From assembly GCF_014397785.1 (NCBI RefSeq), contig NZ_VZQQ01000005.1, forward strand, positions 124,001 to 188,000: a DNA stretch of 64,000 nucleotides, in the 5' to 3' direction. Source of the stretch: Paraburkholderia podalyriae (lineage in GTDB: Bacteria; Pseudomonadota; Gammaproteobacteria; Burkholderiales; Burkholderiaceae). Both the position numbers and the translations under genes were made by a program. Shown here piece after piece: positions 52,989 to 62,525 of this stretch. The number at the start of each line of letters is the position of its first letter. The first letter of the stretch is position 1. The notes beneath the pieces were generated by a model. That model worked only from the letters and a program-made list of their open reading frames with translations. It was not told the origin of the DNA and searched no databases.

Positions 52989-54947
52989 TCAGACTCGCAG
53001 CGTCACAGACTGAGCGAGCCGGCCCGCCGCCGTGGCGCCGTCGGGCGGCCCGTTCTGGTACTGCTCCAGTTCCGCTTCGCTGCGATGGCACAGCACCTGC
53101 GCGCCGCTCGCGAGCGTGCGCGCGACCGGCGGCGTGAGATTGCAGACACCATCGACGCGCAGCGGGCATCGCGCGAGAAACGTGCACAGCTGCGGCTCGT
53201 GAGCCGGCTCGCCGATCGGCGGCAGCGTCTGATGACAGCGCTCGCCCGCTTCTTCGAGCCAGCCGGCGCGCAGTTCCGGCGCGGACGACACCAGCAGATG
53301 CGAGTACGGATGGTACGGCGGCGCCGACAACGCGTCGCGGTTGCCCGCCTCGACGCGGTGCCCCGCGTACAGCACGACGATGTCGTCGCTGATCGCACGC
53401 ACCTTGGCGATGTCGTGCGTGATGAACAGATACGACACGCCGAGCTTTTTCTGCAGATCGCGCAGCAGTTCGAGAATGGCCGCGCCGACCACCGTATCGA
53501 GCGCGGACGTGACTTCGTCGCAAAGGATCAACTTGGGTTCGGCGGCCAGCGCCCGCGCGAGATTCACGCGCTGTTTCTGCCCGCCCGACAGCTCCCCGGT
53601 ACGCCGTTGCGCCAATTCGGCAGGCAGGCGAACCAGCCCAAGCAGTTCGGCGACGCGGCGTCGCGCGGCCTCGCCCTTCATGCCGTGATAGAACTTCAAC
53701 GGGCGCGCCAGCGTGCGCTCGACGGAATGCGTCGGGTTGAGCGCGGTGTCGGCGTTCTGGAACACGATCTGGATACAGCGAAACTGTTCGCGGCTGCGGC
53801 GGCTCAGGTTGGCGGCGAGCGGCTCACCGTCGAGCAGCAGATTGCCGCGCGCCATCGGCACGAGCCCCGCGATCACCTTCGCGAGCGTCGTTTTGCCCGA
53901 ACCCGATTCGCCGATCACGCCCACCGTCCGGCCACGGCCGATCGCGAGGTCGACGTCGCGCAGAATGACCTTGTGCGGCCAGCCCTTCGCGTCCATGCCG
54001 CCGTAGCCGGCCGTCAGGCCGCGCAGTTCGAGCAGCGGGGCCGCGTCCCACTGCGATGCGCCCGGCACGGCCGCGGTCGATGCAGCGGGGGCGGCGGGCG
54101 TCACCGCAGCAATCAGGCTTTGCGTATAAGGATGGGCCGGCGCATGCAGGATCTGCTCGGTGCGGCCCGTTTCGCGAATTTCACCGTTGCTCAGCACCAC
54201 GATGCGATCCGCCATCTGCGCAACCACCGCCAGATCGTGGGACACGTACACGGCGGTCATCCCGCATTGCCGGATTACCCCGCGAAACGCTTGCAGCACG
54301 TCGATCTGCGTGGTGACGTCGAGCGCCGTGGTCGGTTCATCGAGGATCACGAGTGCGGGGTCGGTGATCAGCGCCATCGCCGCCATCAGCCGCTGCAGTT
54401 GGCCGCCCGACACCTGGTGCGGATAGCGCCGGCCGATCGTGCGCGGGTCCGGCAACGCGAGCGCGCCAAACAATTCGACCGCTTTGGCCTGCGCCGCGCG
54501 CTTGCCGAGCGTGCCGTGAATCAGCGCGCCTTCGATCACCTGGTCCATGATCGTGCGCGCCGGATTGAACGCGGCCGCCGCGCTTTGCGCGATATAGGCG
54601 ACCTTGCGGCCACGCAATCGCTCCAGCGCTTTCGGCGAGAGCCCGAGCACGTCGGTGTCGGCGACCCGGATCGCGCCTCCCGCGATGTGGCAGCCACTGC
54701 GGGCATGGCCCATCAGCGACAGCGCGATCGTGGTCTTGCCCGAGCCCGATTCGCCGATCAAGGCGAGCACCTCGCCGCGCGCGATCTCGAAGTCGATGTC
54801 ATGCACGATCGTCGTATCAGGCTCGCCGGGACGGCTTCCCACCACGCGCAGACCCCGGACTTCGACCAGATTGGACGACGGTAGCGGCGCGGTCTCCGGG
54901 ACGGCAGTCAAGGCCGCATCGGCGCGTCTGAAAAGAGCTGCCTTCAT
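52989..54947 (-). CDS. Fused double ATPase of a Dpp/Opp-type ABC transporter
   Basis: 652 residues from ATG 54947, which overlaps the permease stop by one base (TGATG); GGAGG upstream. Two ABC ATPase domains in tandem: Walker A GESGSGKT at residues 65-72 and again at about 346-353, signatures VSGGQLQRL and LSGGQKQRVN, Walker B VILDEPTTAL and LILCDEVTSAL. The C-terminus carries the Cys-containing oligopeptide-transport tail (CTFLARCPLRVDGVC). It equals DppD plus DppF in one chain. Powers import of peptides, opines or similar. Confidence 0.95.
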   Translation of the reverse strand: MKAALFRRADAALTAVPETAPLPSSNLVEVRGLRVVGSRPGEPDTTIVHDIDFEIARGEVLALIGESGSGKTTIALSLMGHARSGCHIAGGAIRVADTDVLGLSPKALERLRGRKVAYIAQSAAAAFNPARTIMDQVIEGALIHGTLGKRAAQAKAVELFGALALPDPRTIGRRYPHQVSGGQLQRLMAAMALITDPALVILDEPTTALDVTTQIDVLQAFRGVIRQCGMTAVYVSHDLAVVAQMADRIVVLSNGEIRETGRTEQILHAPAHPYTQSLIAAVTPAAPAASTAAVPGASQWDAAPLLELRGLTAGYGGMDAKGWPHKVILRDVDLAIGRGRTVGVIGESGSGKTTLAKVIAGLVPMARGNLLLDGEPLAANLSRRSREQFRCIQIVFQNADTALNPTHSVERTLARPLKFYHGMKGEAARRRVAELLGLVRLPAELAQRRTGELSGGQKQRVNLARALAAEPKLILCDEVTSALDTVVGAAILELLRDLQKKLGVSYLFITHDIAKVRAISDDIVVLYAGHRVEAGNRDALSAPPYHPYSHLLVSSAPELRAGWLEEAGERCHQTLPPIGEPAHEPQLCTFLARCPLRVDGVCNLTPPVARTLASGAQVLCHRSEAELEQYQNGPPDGATAAGRLAQSVTLRV

Positions 54948-55939
54948 CAATGACCTCCATCGGCGTCAGGCATGTTCTTGCGGCGGCCCCGATGCGGCAG
55001 TCCGTCGATCAGCAGGTTCACGCCGACCGTGAGCACCGCGATCGCGATCGCGGGCAGAATCACCACGGGCACGCCGTCACCGAGGCCGGCCATGTTCTCG
55101 CGCACCAGCGAACCGAGATCGGCATACGGCGGCTGCACACCGAGACCGAGAAAACTCAGGCTGCTCAGAAGCAGCACGACGAACGTGAAACGCAGTCCGG
55201 TGTCGGCGAGCATCGGGTGAAGCATGTTCGGCAGCATCTCGAAGCACGCGATGTAGAAGGCGTTTTCGCCGCGCGCCCGAGCCACCTGCACGTATTCGAG
55301 CGTGCCGATATTGACCGCGAGCGAGCGGGCGATCCGGTATGAGCCCGGCATGTAGCTGACGGCCGCCGTGCCGATCAGCAACGGCAGCGACGAGCCGAAC
55401 GCGGCCACGATCATCAGCGCGAACATCTTCGACGGAATCGACGTGACCGCATCGAGCAGCCGGCTCATGGTTTCGTCGAGACGGCGGCCGGCCACGGCCG
55501 CGAGCAGCCCCAGCATCGTGCCCGTCAGCGCCGCGAGCAGCGCCGCCGCAAGCGCCAGCACGACCGTCAGGCGCATGCCGTAGATGATGCGGCTCAGCAT
55601 GTCGCGGCCAAGGTAATCGGAGCCGAGCGGCAGCTTCGCGCTGAAGCCAGCGAATACGTCGGGCGTGACGATCGCGCCGACCGGGTGCGGCGCGATCCAC
55701 GGCGCGAACGCCGCGACGAACAGCGCACTCGTCACCATCGCCAGGCCGATCCAGCCGCCGGTCGACAGATTCATGCGTTGCGCGACGCTGCGACGGCGCG
55801 CCGGCCGAGGCGCCGGGCTGCCTCCGCCGCGCCACGATCTTGGCGGCTCCGCGCCCTGCGGTAACGTGCTGTTGCGCTGCACCGGTTCGAGCGCGCCGAG
55901 CCGCTGGGACGAATCGGAAGAAGGTCGAAGAATCGTCAT
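54947..55939 (-). CDS. ABC transporter permease, DppC type
   Basis: 330 residues from ATG 55939, overlapping the upstream permease gene by four bases (ATGA). A 60-residue Pro/Arg-rich N-terminus precedes TM1 (WIGLAMVTSALFVAAFAPWIAPHP). The family segment GSDYLGRDMLSRIIYGMRLTV is present and the EAA-type loop lies near ARGENAFYIACFEMLPN. Heterodimer partner of the next permease. Confidence 0.93.
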   Translation of the reverse strand: MTILRPSSDSSQRLGALEPVQRNSTLPQGAEPPRSWRGGGSPAPRPARRRSVAQRMNLSTGGWIGLAMVTSALFVAAFAPWIAPHPVGAIVTPDVFAGFSAKLPLGSDYLGRDMLSRIIYGMRLTVVLALAAALLAALTGTMLGLLAAVAGRRLDETMSRLLDAVTSIPSKMFALMIVAAFGSSLPLLIGTAAVSYMPGSYRIARSLAVNIGTLEYVQVARARGENAFYIACFEMLPNMLHPMLADTGLRFTFVVLLLSSLSFLGLGVQPPYADLGSLVRENMAGLGDGVPVVILPAIAIAVLTVGVNLLIDGLPHRGRRKNMPDADGGH

Positions 55940-56889
55940 GTCCGCAGCCTCGGGTTCGAGATGATGGCGCACAGGTCGGCTAGCAGCACGAGCAGCAGGT
56001 AGCCGAGGCAGAACAGCAGCGTACAGGCCTGTACGAGCGGGAAGTCGCGGTTGCTGACCGCGTCGACCATCAGGCTGGCGAGGCCCGGATAGTTGAAGAT
56101 GGTCTCGACGACAATCACGCCGCCAAGCAGATAAGACAAGCTCAGCGCGATCGCGTTGGCGATCGGCCCGATCGCATTCGGCAGTGCGTGGCGCAATACC
56201 ACGCGTGCGGGGCTCGCGCCCTTCAGCATCGCCATTTCCACATACGAGGAACTGAGCTGCTCGATCACCGCGGCGCGCGTCATGCGCGCCATCTGCGCAA
56301 TCACGACCGCGCACAGCGTGACGACCGGCATCGCATACGCGCGCAGAAAGTCGTGAAGGTTGTCGATGTCACCGCTGTACGACAGCGCGGACAGCCAGTG
56401 CAGCTTGACGGCCAGCACCAGCACCGCGAGCGTCGCCATCAGGAACTCGGGTGTGGCAACGAGCGACAGCGTACCGAGGCTCACGATACGGTCGATCAGC
56501 GACTCGCGTTTGACTGCCGCGAGAATGCCCGCCGACACCGCGATCGGTACCGACACCGCGGTGGTGATCGCCGCGAGGGTCAGCGACTTCGGCAAGCGCC
56601 CTTCGATCAGTTCGGAGACCGGAAGATTGTTCGACAGCGACACACCGAAGTTCGCGTGCAGCAGACCGACGAGCCAATGGAAGTACCGCAGGTAAGCCGG
56701 CTGATCGAGACCGAACTGCTGGCGCAGCGCCGCGACCGTTTCGGCCGTCGCCGACTGGCCGAGTGCGGCCTGCGCGGCATCGCCGGGCAACAGGTTGGTG
56801 ATCACGAAAATGATGATCGAGACGATCACCAACGTCAGCGCAGTGACGGCGACACGCCGGCCGATCAACTGGGCGATATTCCCGTTCAT
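55936..56889 (-). CDS. ABC transporter permease, DppB type
   Basis: 317 residues from ATG 56889, preferred over ATG 56895 because GAGGAGG then sits at a better distance. TM1 is VAVTALTLVIVSIIIFVITNLLPGD, with LPGDAAQ typical of DppB. EAA loop: AMLKGASPARVVLRHALPNAI. About six TM segments. Coupled to the DppC-type gene. Confidence 0.93.
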   Translation of the reverse strand: MNGNIAQLIGRRVAVTALTLVIVSIIIFVITNLLPGDAAQAALGQSATAETVAALRQQFGLDQPAYLRYFHWLVGLLHANFGVSLSNNLPVSELIEGRLPKSLTLAAITTAVSVPIAVSAGILAAVKRESLIDRIVSLGTLSLVATPEFLMATLAVLVLAVKLHWLSALSYSGDIDNLHDFLRAYAMPVVTLCAVVIAQMARMTRAAVIEQLSSSYVEMAMLKGASPARVVLRHALPNAIGPIANAIALSLSYLLGGVIVVETIFNYPGLASLMVDAVSNRDFPLVQACTLLFCLGYLLLVLLADLCAIISNPRLRT

Positions 56890-57017
56890 TGGCATGACCT
56901 CCTCGGTTGAGGGTTGGGGGCACGACGGCTCGTTGCCGCGCCGTGCCGCTCATCGCCGTCGCGGCTGCCCGCGGCGAGCGGCGCGGGCCGCCCGGCGCGT
57001 GCGCGCGCTTCAGTGGG

Positions 57018-58598
57018 TTACGCGTTCCACCACACGTACTCGGCGAAGTTAAAGCCCATCATCGCGCCGGTGGGCACGGGTTGGAGCCCTTGCAGGTGCT
57101 TGTCGTTCGCATCGAGCAGGCTCAGGAAGGTCGGAATGCCGATGCCGCCCTGCTCCGATACCAGCACCTGCATGTCGCCGTACATCTGCTTGCGCTTCGC
57201 ATCGTCGGTTTCCGAGCGGGCGGCGGCCAGCAACTGGTCGAACTTCGGGTTGTTCCAGCCCGACTCGTTCCACGGCGCGTCCGACTTGAAAAACTGCGTG
57301 AACAGCACATCGGCGCTCGAACGCGGATTGACGTTGCCGAAGCCGAGCGGATGCTTCATCCAGTGCGTCGACCAGTAACCGTCCGCCGGCACGCGGTTGA
57401 TGTTCAGGTTCACGCCGATCTTCGCGGCGGACTGCTGCAGCAGCACACCCATCTCGACCGAGCCGTTCGCGTCGGTGGTCGCATAGATCGGCGGCAGCGT
57501 CGTACCGATCGCTCCGGCTTTCTGGAAGTGGAACTTCGCCTTGTCCGGATCGTGCGGGCGCTGCGGCAGCGACGCATTGAAGTAGCGGTGTCCGGGCGGA
57601 ATCGGCTGATCGTTGCCGATCACCGCATAATCGCGAAACACCGCGGTGCGGATCTGGTCACGGTCGAACAGATACTTCATTGCCTGCACGAAATCGGGGT
57701 TGCCGGTCAGCGGATTGTCGCGGCGCATGATCAGATCGGTATAGAGACCCGACTTGGTCTCGCGCACCTCATAGCCCGGCGTCGCGGCAATGCGCTGCGT
57801 CGCGCGCGGATCGACGGAATTGATCAGGTGAACATCGCCGGACAGCAGCGCGTTCACCCGTGCCGCGTTATCGCCGATACCGATCAGCTCGATCTGGTCG
57901 AGGTAAGGGCCGCCGCCGGTCTTCCAGAAACTGTCGTTGCGGATGCCGACGGTCGAGACGCCGGGCTTGAACGTCTTCAGCTTGTACGGGCCGGTGCCGA
58001 CGGCCGTCGTGAAGTCCGTCGTGCCGTCCTTGACGATCACGAATTGCGGCGTGGCGAGAATCACGGGCAGGTCCGCGTTGGCGGACGCGAGCGTGAGCGT
58101 GACTTCGTTGGGGCCGGTCTGCTTTGCCTCTACGAACTGCTCGGCCAGCGTCTTCACCTTCGAAGCCGTTGCCGGATCCTTGTGACGCATCAGCGAGTAG
58201 ACGACATCGGCGGGCGCGAGCGCCTTGCCGTCGTGGAAGGTCACGCCCTTGCGCAGCTTGATCACCCACACCTTCGCATCGCTGCTGTCGACCGCTTCGG
58301 CGAGATTCATCCTCGGCGTCAGCGATCCGTCGAGTTGCGTCAGGCTGCTGTAAAACATGAAGAAGCGGATGTAATCGGCGCCTGCCGAACCCTTGGCCGG
58401 GTCGAGCGTGTCAGCGGTCGACGAGGCGTCGTTGGCCACCCGGATCTTGCCGCCTTTCTTCGGCGTGGCTGCCGCGAGTGCCGGGCGAGCGCCCGCAAGC
58501 AGGCCCCCCGCGCCGGTGGCGAGCATGCCGCCGGCGGCCAGCAAACGCATCATGTCGCGGCGGTTGAAACCGCCCGTTCTGATTTCGTCGTCGTACAT
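57018..58598 (-). CDS. ABC substrate-binding protein, family 5, Tat-type signal
   Basis: 526 residues. The N-terminus holds a twin-arginine motif (FNRRDMMRLL, residues 11-20), a hydrophobic region and a probable cleavage after ARPALA. The mature part is an extracellular solute-binding protein family 5 (DppA/OppA like): VANDASSTADTLDPAKG, KLRKGVTFHDGKALAPADVV and YRLFDRDQ-type segments. First gene of the operon, 128 bases before the permease. It binds peptides, opines or related amino compounds; the identity is not readable. Confidence 0.94.
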   Translation of the reverse strand: MYDDEIRTGGFNRRDMMRLLAAGGMLATGAGGLLAGARPALAAATPKKGGKIRVANDASSTADTLDPAKGSAGADYIRFFMFYSSLTQLDGSLTPRMNLAEAVDSSDAKVWVIKLRKGVTFHDGKALAPADVVYSLMRHKDPATASKVKTLAEQFVEAKQTGPNEVTLTLASANADLPVILATPQFVIVKDGTTDFTTAVGTGPYKLKTFKPGVSTVGIRNDSFWKTGGGPYLDQIELIGIGDNAARVNALLSGDVHLINSVDPRATQRIAATPGYEVRETKSGLYTDLIMRRDNPLTGNPDFVQAMKYLFDRDQIRTAVFRDYAVIGNDQPIPPGHRYFNASLPQRPHDPDKAKFHFQKAGAIGTTLPPIYATTDANGSVEMGVLLQQSAAKIGVNLNINRVPADGYWSTHWMKHPLGFGNVNPRSSADVLFTQFFKSDAPWNESGWNNPKFDQLLAAARSETDDAKRKQMYGDMQVLVSEQGGIGIPTFLSLLDANDKHLQGLQPVPTGAMMGFNFAEYVWWNA

Positions 58599-58744
58599 GC
58601 TAACTGCTCCTCACTCGTGATTGACCGCGGGATATCCAGCATTGGTGTTCGACGGCGCTCCGCGTGCTGGTCGCGGCGCGGCGGCACTGCATGAATCGAT
58701 TTAAGCACTGCCAAAAATGGCGTTGATCGCGTATCGGTGGATTC

Positions 58745-58774
58745 GACCATTCGAAAACATGGTTTTGAGTGGTC
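58745..58774. promoter_or_regulatory. Composite dyad between the binding-protein and GNAT genes
   Basis: Inner arms AAAAC/GTTTT (58754-58758 and 58762-58766) and outer arms GACCA/TGGTC (58745-58749 and 58770-58774) share almost the same centre near 58760. The site is in the middle of the 340-base divergent gap 58599-58938, which shows no gene. Likely operator for the ABC operon, the GNAT gene, or both. Confidence 0.5.
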
Positions 58775-58938
58775 CAAACAGCATGATTTGCCGCCCCTGT
58801 CGTTGACCCTGATTCGCGAACCCGGCGCAGCGGCACTTCTGCGGTGCGCGGCACGCCCGACGATGAGAAGTTCGTGCTATTCAATGGGCGAACAACGTGC
58901 AACAGTCGCGGCACGGCCGACTAATCACGGAGCGCCCC

Positions 58939-59835
58939 GTGTCCGACTCAACCACGCACGCACTTTTCACCTACCGACGCCTGACAGCCGACGACCTTCC
59001 CGCTGCCCAACGGCTGTCCGCCGCGATCGGCTGGTCGCACCGCCGTGAAGACTGGGGGTTCTCCGCGCACACCGGAATCGGTTTCGTCGCCGAGACGGCA
59101 GGCGCGCTGATCGGCACCGTGGTGTGCTGGAAGTTCGGCGCGGATCAGGCGACGCTCGGCATGCTGATCGTCGCGCCGGAGCATCGCGGCGTGGGTATCG
59201 GCCGCACGCTGCTCGCGCACGCGCTCGACGAGCTTGGCAAGCGCGACATCACGCTCTATGCGACCGAGGCTGCGCGGCCATTGTGCGACGCGCTCGGCTT
59301 CGAGGTCTGCGGCGCACTCGACCAGATGCAGGGCGCGGCGTTCCGTCCGCCGCTCGTCGCGCTGGCCGCCAACGAGCGGCTGCGCCCGCTCGGCGCGAGC
59401 GATGCCGGGCAACTGGTCGCGCTGGCATCGCGCGCGAGCGGTCTCGACCGCAGCCACGTGCTGCCACCGCTGCTCGAACTGGCCGACGGTATCGCGCTCG
59501 ATCGCGACGGCGAACTTCTCGGCTTCTCGCTGTTCCGCCGCTTCGGACGCGGTTTCCTGATCGGCCCCGTGGTCGCCGGTACGAGCCCGGACGGCGTGCA
59601 CGCCAAGGCGCTGATCCGCCATTGGCTCGCGCTGAACGAAGGCGCGCTGGTGCGCATCGACGTGCCGCACGGGCACGGCCTGCGAACCTGGCTAACCGGC
59701 CTCGGTCTCGCACGTTCGGACACGGTCGTCAGGATGCGGCGGATCGCATCCGCTCAGCCCATTTCCGAGCCCGAGCCCGAGCGCGCCGACGACTCGCTGC
59801 ATCAGTTTGCGGTGATCACGCAGTCGCTGACCTGA
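58939..59835 (+). CDS. Double-domain GNAT acetyltransferase
   Basis: 298 residues from GTG 58939 with CACGGAG upstream; an earlier in-frame GTG at 58897 is less supported. N-terminal GNAT domain: the acetyl-CoA loop is VAPEHRGVGIGRTLL near residue 90. The C-terminal half (about 145-280) repeats the fold in degenerate form, ending LTGLGLARSDTVVRMRR. Two-domain GNATs of this layout occur with amine and amino-acid catabolic genes. Acetylation of the imported amine is possible. Confidence 0.9.
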   Translation: MSDSTTHALFTYRRLTADDLPAAQRLSAAIGWSHRREDWGFSAHTGIGFVAETAGALIGTVVCWKFGADQATLGMLIVAPEHRGVGIGRTLLAHALDELGKRDITLYATEAARPLCDALGFEVCGALDQMQGAAFRPPLVALAANERLRPLGASDAGQLVALASRASGLDRSHVLPPLLELADGIALDRDGELLGFSLFRRFGRGFLIGPVVAGTSPDGVHAKALIRHWLALNEGALVRIDVPHGHGLRTWLTGLGLARSDTVVRMRRIASAQPISEPEPERADDSLHQFAVITQSLT

Positions 59836-60043
59836 CGCGGGCAAAACTGCGCGCGATAAAAAACAACCGCGATGCAACGCCTTTCGTCGAGTCTCACGCG
59901 GCCGCGAACGTACGGCTGAATTCCCGTTTGCGCCGCTATTAAGCACGTGCGGCAGAAAATGCTGTCTGTAGGGTCAAAAACGCTGCGCCTACGCTCTTTG
60001 GGCTTTTTTTTGGCGGAACGGCTTGCATGCGGCTGTCGCTACT

Positions 60044-60067
60044 ATCAGGGGGTGACGCTCACCTGAT
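60044..60067. promoter_or_regulatory. Dyad ATCAGG-N3-TGA-N3-TCA-CCTGAT before the aminotransferase
   Basis: ATCAGG (60044-60049) and CCTGAT (60062-60067) form outer arms, TGA/TCA inner arms, centred 36 bases before the ATG. A nearly symmetric 24-base site at this distance suggests an operator for the Lrp protein encoded downstream or another local regulator. Confidence 0.45.
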
Positions 60068-60091
60068 CGCAACCCGCGGGGAAATACCATC

Positions 60092-61492
60092 ATGTCAAAA
60101 TCATCGCTCATCGACGCCGACCGCAAGCATCTGATTCACCCGGTCATCAACTACCGCGCGCACGAAGCGCGGGGTACCACCGTACTCGAATCCGGACACG
60201 GCGCGTATCTGCGCGACATCGACGGCAACGAGCTGCTCGACGCGTTCGCGGGCCTGTGGTGCGTGAACGTGGGTTACGGTCAGCAGAGCATCGTCGAAGC
60301 GGCGACGCGGCAGATGACGAAGCTACCTTACGCGACCACCTACTTCCACTTCTCGTCGGAACCTGCCATCGAGCTGGCCGAACAACTGGTTGCGCTGTCC
60401 CCCGCTTCGCTGCGGCACGTCTATTTCACGCTCGGCGGCTCCGATGCGGTCGACTCGGCGATCCGCTTCATCACCCATTACTTCAACGCGACGGGGCGTC
60501 CGGCGAAAAAGCAGATGATCGCGCTCGAGCGCGGCTATCACGGCTCGTCGAGCGTCGGCGCGGGGCTCACCGCGCTGCCCGCGTTCCACCGCAACTTCGA
60601 CCTGCCGCTGCCGCACCAGCACCACCTGCCGTCGCCCTATGCGTACCGTCAGCCGCAAGGCGAAGACGCGCAGACGCTGATCGCCGCGTCCGTCGCCGCG
60701 CTCGAAGCGAAAGTGGCGTCACTCGGCGCGCAGAACGTCGCCGCGTTCTTCTGCGAGCCGATCCAGGGGTCGGGCGGCGTGATCGTGCCGCCGGTCGGCT
60801 GGCTCAAGGCGATGCGCGACGCGTGCCGCCGTCTCGACATTCTGTTCGTCGCCGACGAAGTCATCACGGGCTTCGGTCGTACCGGTCCGCTATTCGCATG
60901 CGAGGCGGAACAGGTCGAGCCGGATCTGATGACGGTTGCGAAGGGGCTGACCTCGGGTTATGCGCCGATGGGCGCGGTGCTGATGTCCGACGAAATCTAC
61001 CAGGGCATTGCAGGCGACGCGCGCGATACCTCGGTCGTCGGTCACGGCCAGACCTACTCCGCGCATCCGGTGAGCGCCGCGATCGGACTCGAAGTGCTGC
61101 GCCTTTATCACGAGGGCGGTCTGCTCGCGAACGGTATCGCGCAGGCGCCGCGTTTTGCCGCCGGGCTCGACGCGCTGCTCGATCATCCGTTGGTCGGCGA
61201 CTCGCGTCATCGCGGCCTGCTCGGCGCGCTCGAACTCGTCGCCGACAAGGATTCGCGCGCACGCTTCGATCCGTCGCTGAAGCTGCCGGACAGGATCGCG
61301 GCAGCGGCCTACAGCAACCGCCTCGTGTTCCGCGCATTCGGCGACAGCATCCTCGGTTTCGCACCTGCGCTTTGCTTCGGCGAAGCGGAGTTCGAACAAC
61401 TTTTCAGCCGTTTGCGGCGCACGCTCGACGAGGTGCTCGATCATGCGGAGGTGCGCGCCGCGTTGCGCGGCGCGAGCCGCGCAGCCGCCTGA
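60092..61492 (+). CDS. Class III pyridoxal-phosphate aminotransferase
   Basis: 466 residues. Lys284 in TVAKGLTSGYAPMGAV is the PLP Schiff-base residue; FVADEVITGFGRTG holds the Asp that pairs with the PLP nitrogen. The pattern DAFAGLWCVNVGYGQ and YFTLGGSDAVDSAIR is that of omega-amino-acid/putrescine-pyruvate transaminases. Likely deaminates the amine delivered by the ABC transporter. Directly followed by an Lrp regulator gene 88 bases on. Confidence 0.94.
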   Translation: MSKSSLIDADRKHLIHPVINYRAHEARGTTVLESGHGAYLRDIDGNELLDAFAGLWCVNVGYGQQSIVEAATRQMTKLPYATTYFHFSSEPAIELAEQLVALSPASLRHVYFTLGGSDAVDSAIRFITHYFNATGRPAKKQMIALERGYHGSSSVGAGLTALPAFHRNFDLPLPHQHHLPSPYAYRQPQGEDAQTLIAASVAALEAKVASLGAQNVAAFFCEPIQGSGGVIVPPVGWLKAMRDACRRLDILFVADEVITGFGRTGPLFACEAEQVEPDLMTVAKGLTSGYAPMGAVLMSDEIYQGIAGDARDTSVVGHGQTYSAHPVSAAIGLEVLRLYHEGGLLANGIAQAPRFAAGLDALLDHPLVGDSRHRGLLGALELVADKDSRARFDPSLKLPDRIAAAAYSNRLVFRAFGDSILGFAPALCFGEAEFEQLFSRLRRTLDEVLDHAEVRAALRGASRAAA

Positions 61493-61580
61493 GCGCGTGA
61501 TAACATCGGCCTGCGCGGCGCCTGGCTCAGGCGAAGCGCGATAAAGCGAAAAGCAGAACCTTCGACGGGCAGACCGATAC

Positions 61581-62084
61581 ATGACGACAAGCGGCGACAC
61601 GAAGCTGGACCGGATCGACCTGCGTATTCTTTCGCAACTGCAGAAAAAAGGCCGTATCACGAACGTCGAGCTTGCGGACGCTGTGGGGCTCTCGCCGAGC
61701 CCCTGTCTGATTCGCGTGAAAAGGCTTGAAAAGGCCGGCTATATCATCGGCTACGGCGCACACATCCAGCTCCAGAAACTCGGCGACGTGCAGATCGTGT
61801 TCACCGAGGTCACCCTTGCCGACCATCGCCGCGAGGACTTCGCCAAGTTCGAGGCGGCGATCCGGCCTGTGGACGAAATCATCGAATGCCATCTGGCGAG
61901 CGGCGGATACGATTACCTGCTGAAGTTCGTCACGCGCAGCGTCAATCACTATCAGAGCGTGATCGAAGGACTGCTGGAGCGCGACATCGGCATCGAAAAG
62001 TATTTCAGCTACGTCATCATCAAGACGCCGTTCGTGAAATCCGAATACCCGCTGGAAGCGCTGTTCTCGCAACAGCATCAATGA
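61581..62084 (+). CDS. Lrp/AsnC-family regulator
   Basis: 167 residues. HTH: KLDRIDLRILSQLQKKGRITNVELADAVGLSPSPCLIRVKRLEKAG; the RAM ligand domain is at about 75-155 with HLASGGYDYLLKFV. It probably senses an amino acid and controls the aminotransferase or transporter genes. It is convergent with the HTH-only AraC gene. Confidence 0.94.
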   Translation: MTTSGDTKLDRIDLRILSQLQKKGRITNVELADAVGLSPSPCLIRVKRLEKAGYIIGYGAHIQLQKLGDVQIVFTEVTLADHRREDFAKFEAAIRPVDEIIECHLASGGYDYLLKFVTRSVNHYQSVIEGLLERDIGIEKYFSYVIIKTPFVKSEYPLEALFSQQHQ

Positions 62085-62112
62085 AGCGGTCGCCGCAGTC
62101 AGCCGGTGACTG

Positions 62113-62514
62113 TCAGCCGTTGGCGCTCAGCCACTCACCCGGCGTCGTGCCAAGCACGCGTTTGAAGTGCCGGCACAGATGGCTTTGATCGAAGAAGCCC
62201 ACCTCGGCCGCGACGATCGACGGACGCAAGCCGCGCCGCAGCAGGCGCTGCGCGTGCCGTACGCGCACTAGCCTCACATATTGCTGCGGCGACACGCCCA
62301 TCTCCGCGCTGAAGCGCACCGCAAACCTCGAAATGCTCAACTCCGCGACGGCCGCCAGTTCGGACAGGCTGATCGGCTCAGCGAAACACGCATCGATGAA
62401 GTTGACCGCACGCTGGACGGCGCGGCTCACGCGATCCGGCGCGCGTGTCGTATGACGGTTCGCGCCCGCGAACTCGGGCGCGGATGATGATGAGGCTGGG
62501 CTCGGGCTCAGCAT
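62113..62514 (-). CDS. HTH-only AraC-family regulator, second copy
   Basis: 133 residues from ATG 62514, 11 bases after the FAD oxidoreductase stop. A short Ser/Pro-rich N-terminus then the two HTH units: ISLSELAAVAELSISRFAVRF and SIVAAEVGFFDQSHLCRHFKRVLG. Paralog of the protein at 52497. Probably in one operon with the oxidoreductase genes and a control element for the whole locus. Confidence 0.88.
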   Translation of the reverse strand: MLSPSPASSSSAPEFAGANRHTTRAPDRVSRAVQRAVNFIDACFAEPISLSELAAVAELSISRFAVRFSAEMGVSPQQYVRLVRVRHAQRLLRRGLRPSIVAAEVGFFDQSHLCRHFKRVLGTTPGEWLSANG

Positions 62515-62525
62515 CGACGCTGCGC

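Noticed and set aside
53085..54884. 599-codon open frame on the plus strand
   Set aside because: Antisense to the double ABC ATPase; the composition is Arg/His/Gln-rich as expected from complementing GC-rich codons, with no domain and no ribosome site.
56907..58694. 595-codon plus-strand frame
   Set aside because: Complement of the family 5 binding-protein gene; no signal peptide or domain.
60001..60011. T-run as an intrinsic terminator after the GNAT gene
   Set aside because: No convincing GC stem lies directly before it, and it sits close to the promoter region of the aminotransferase.
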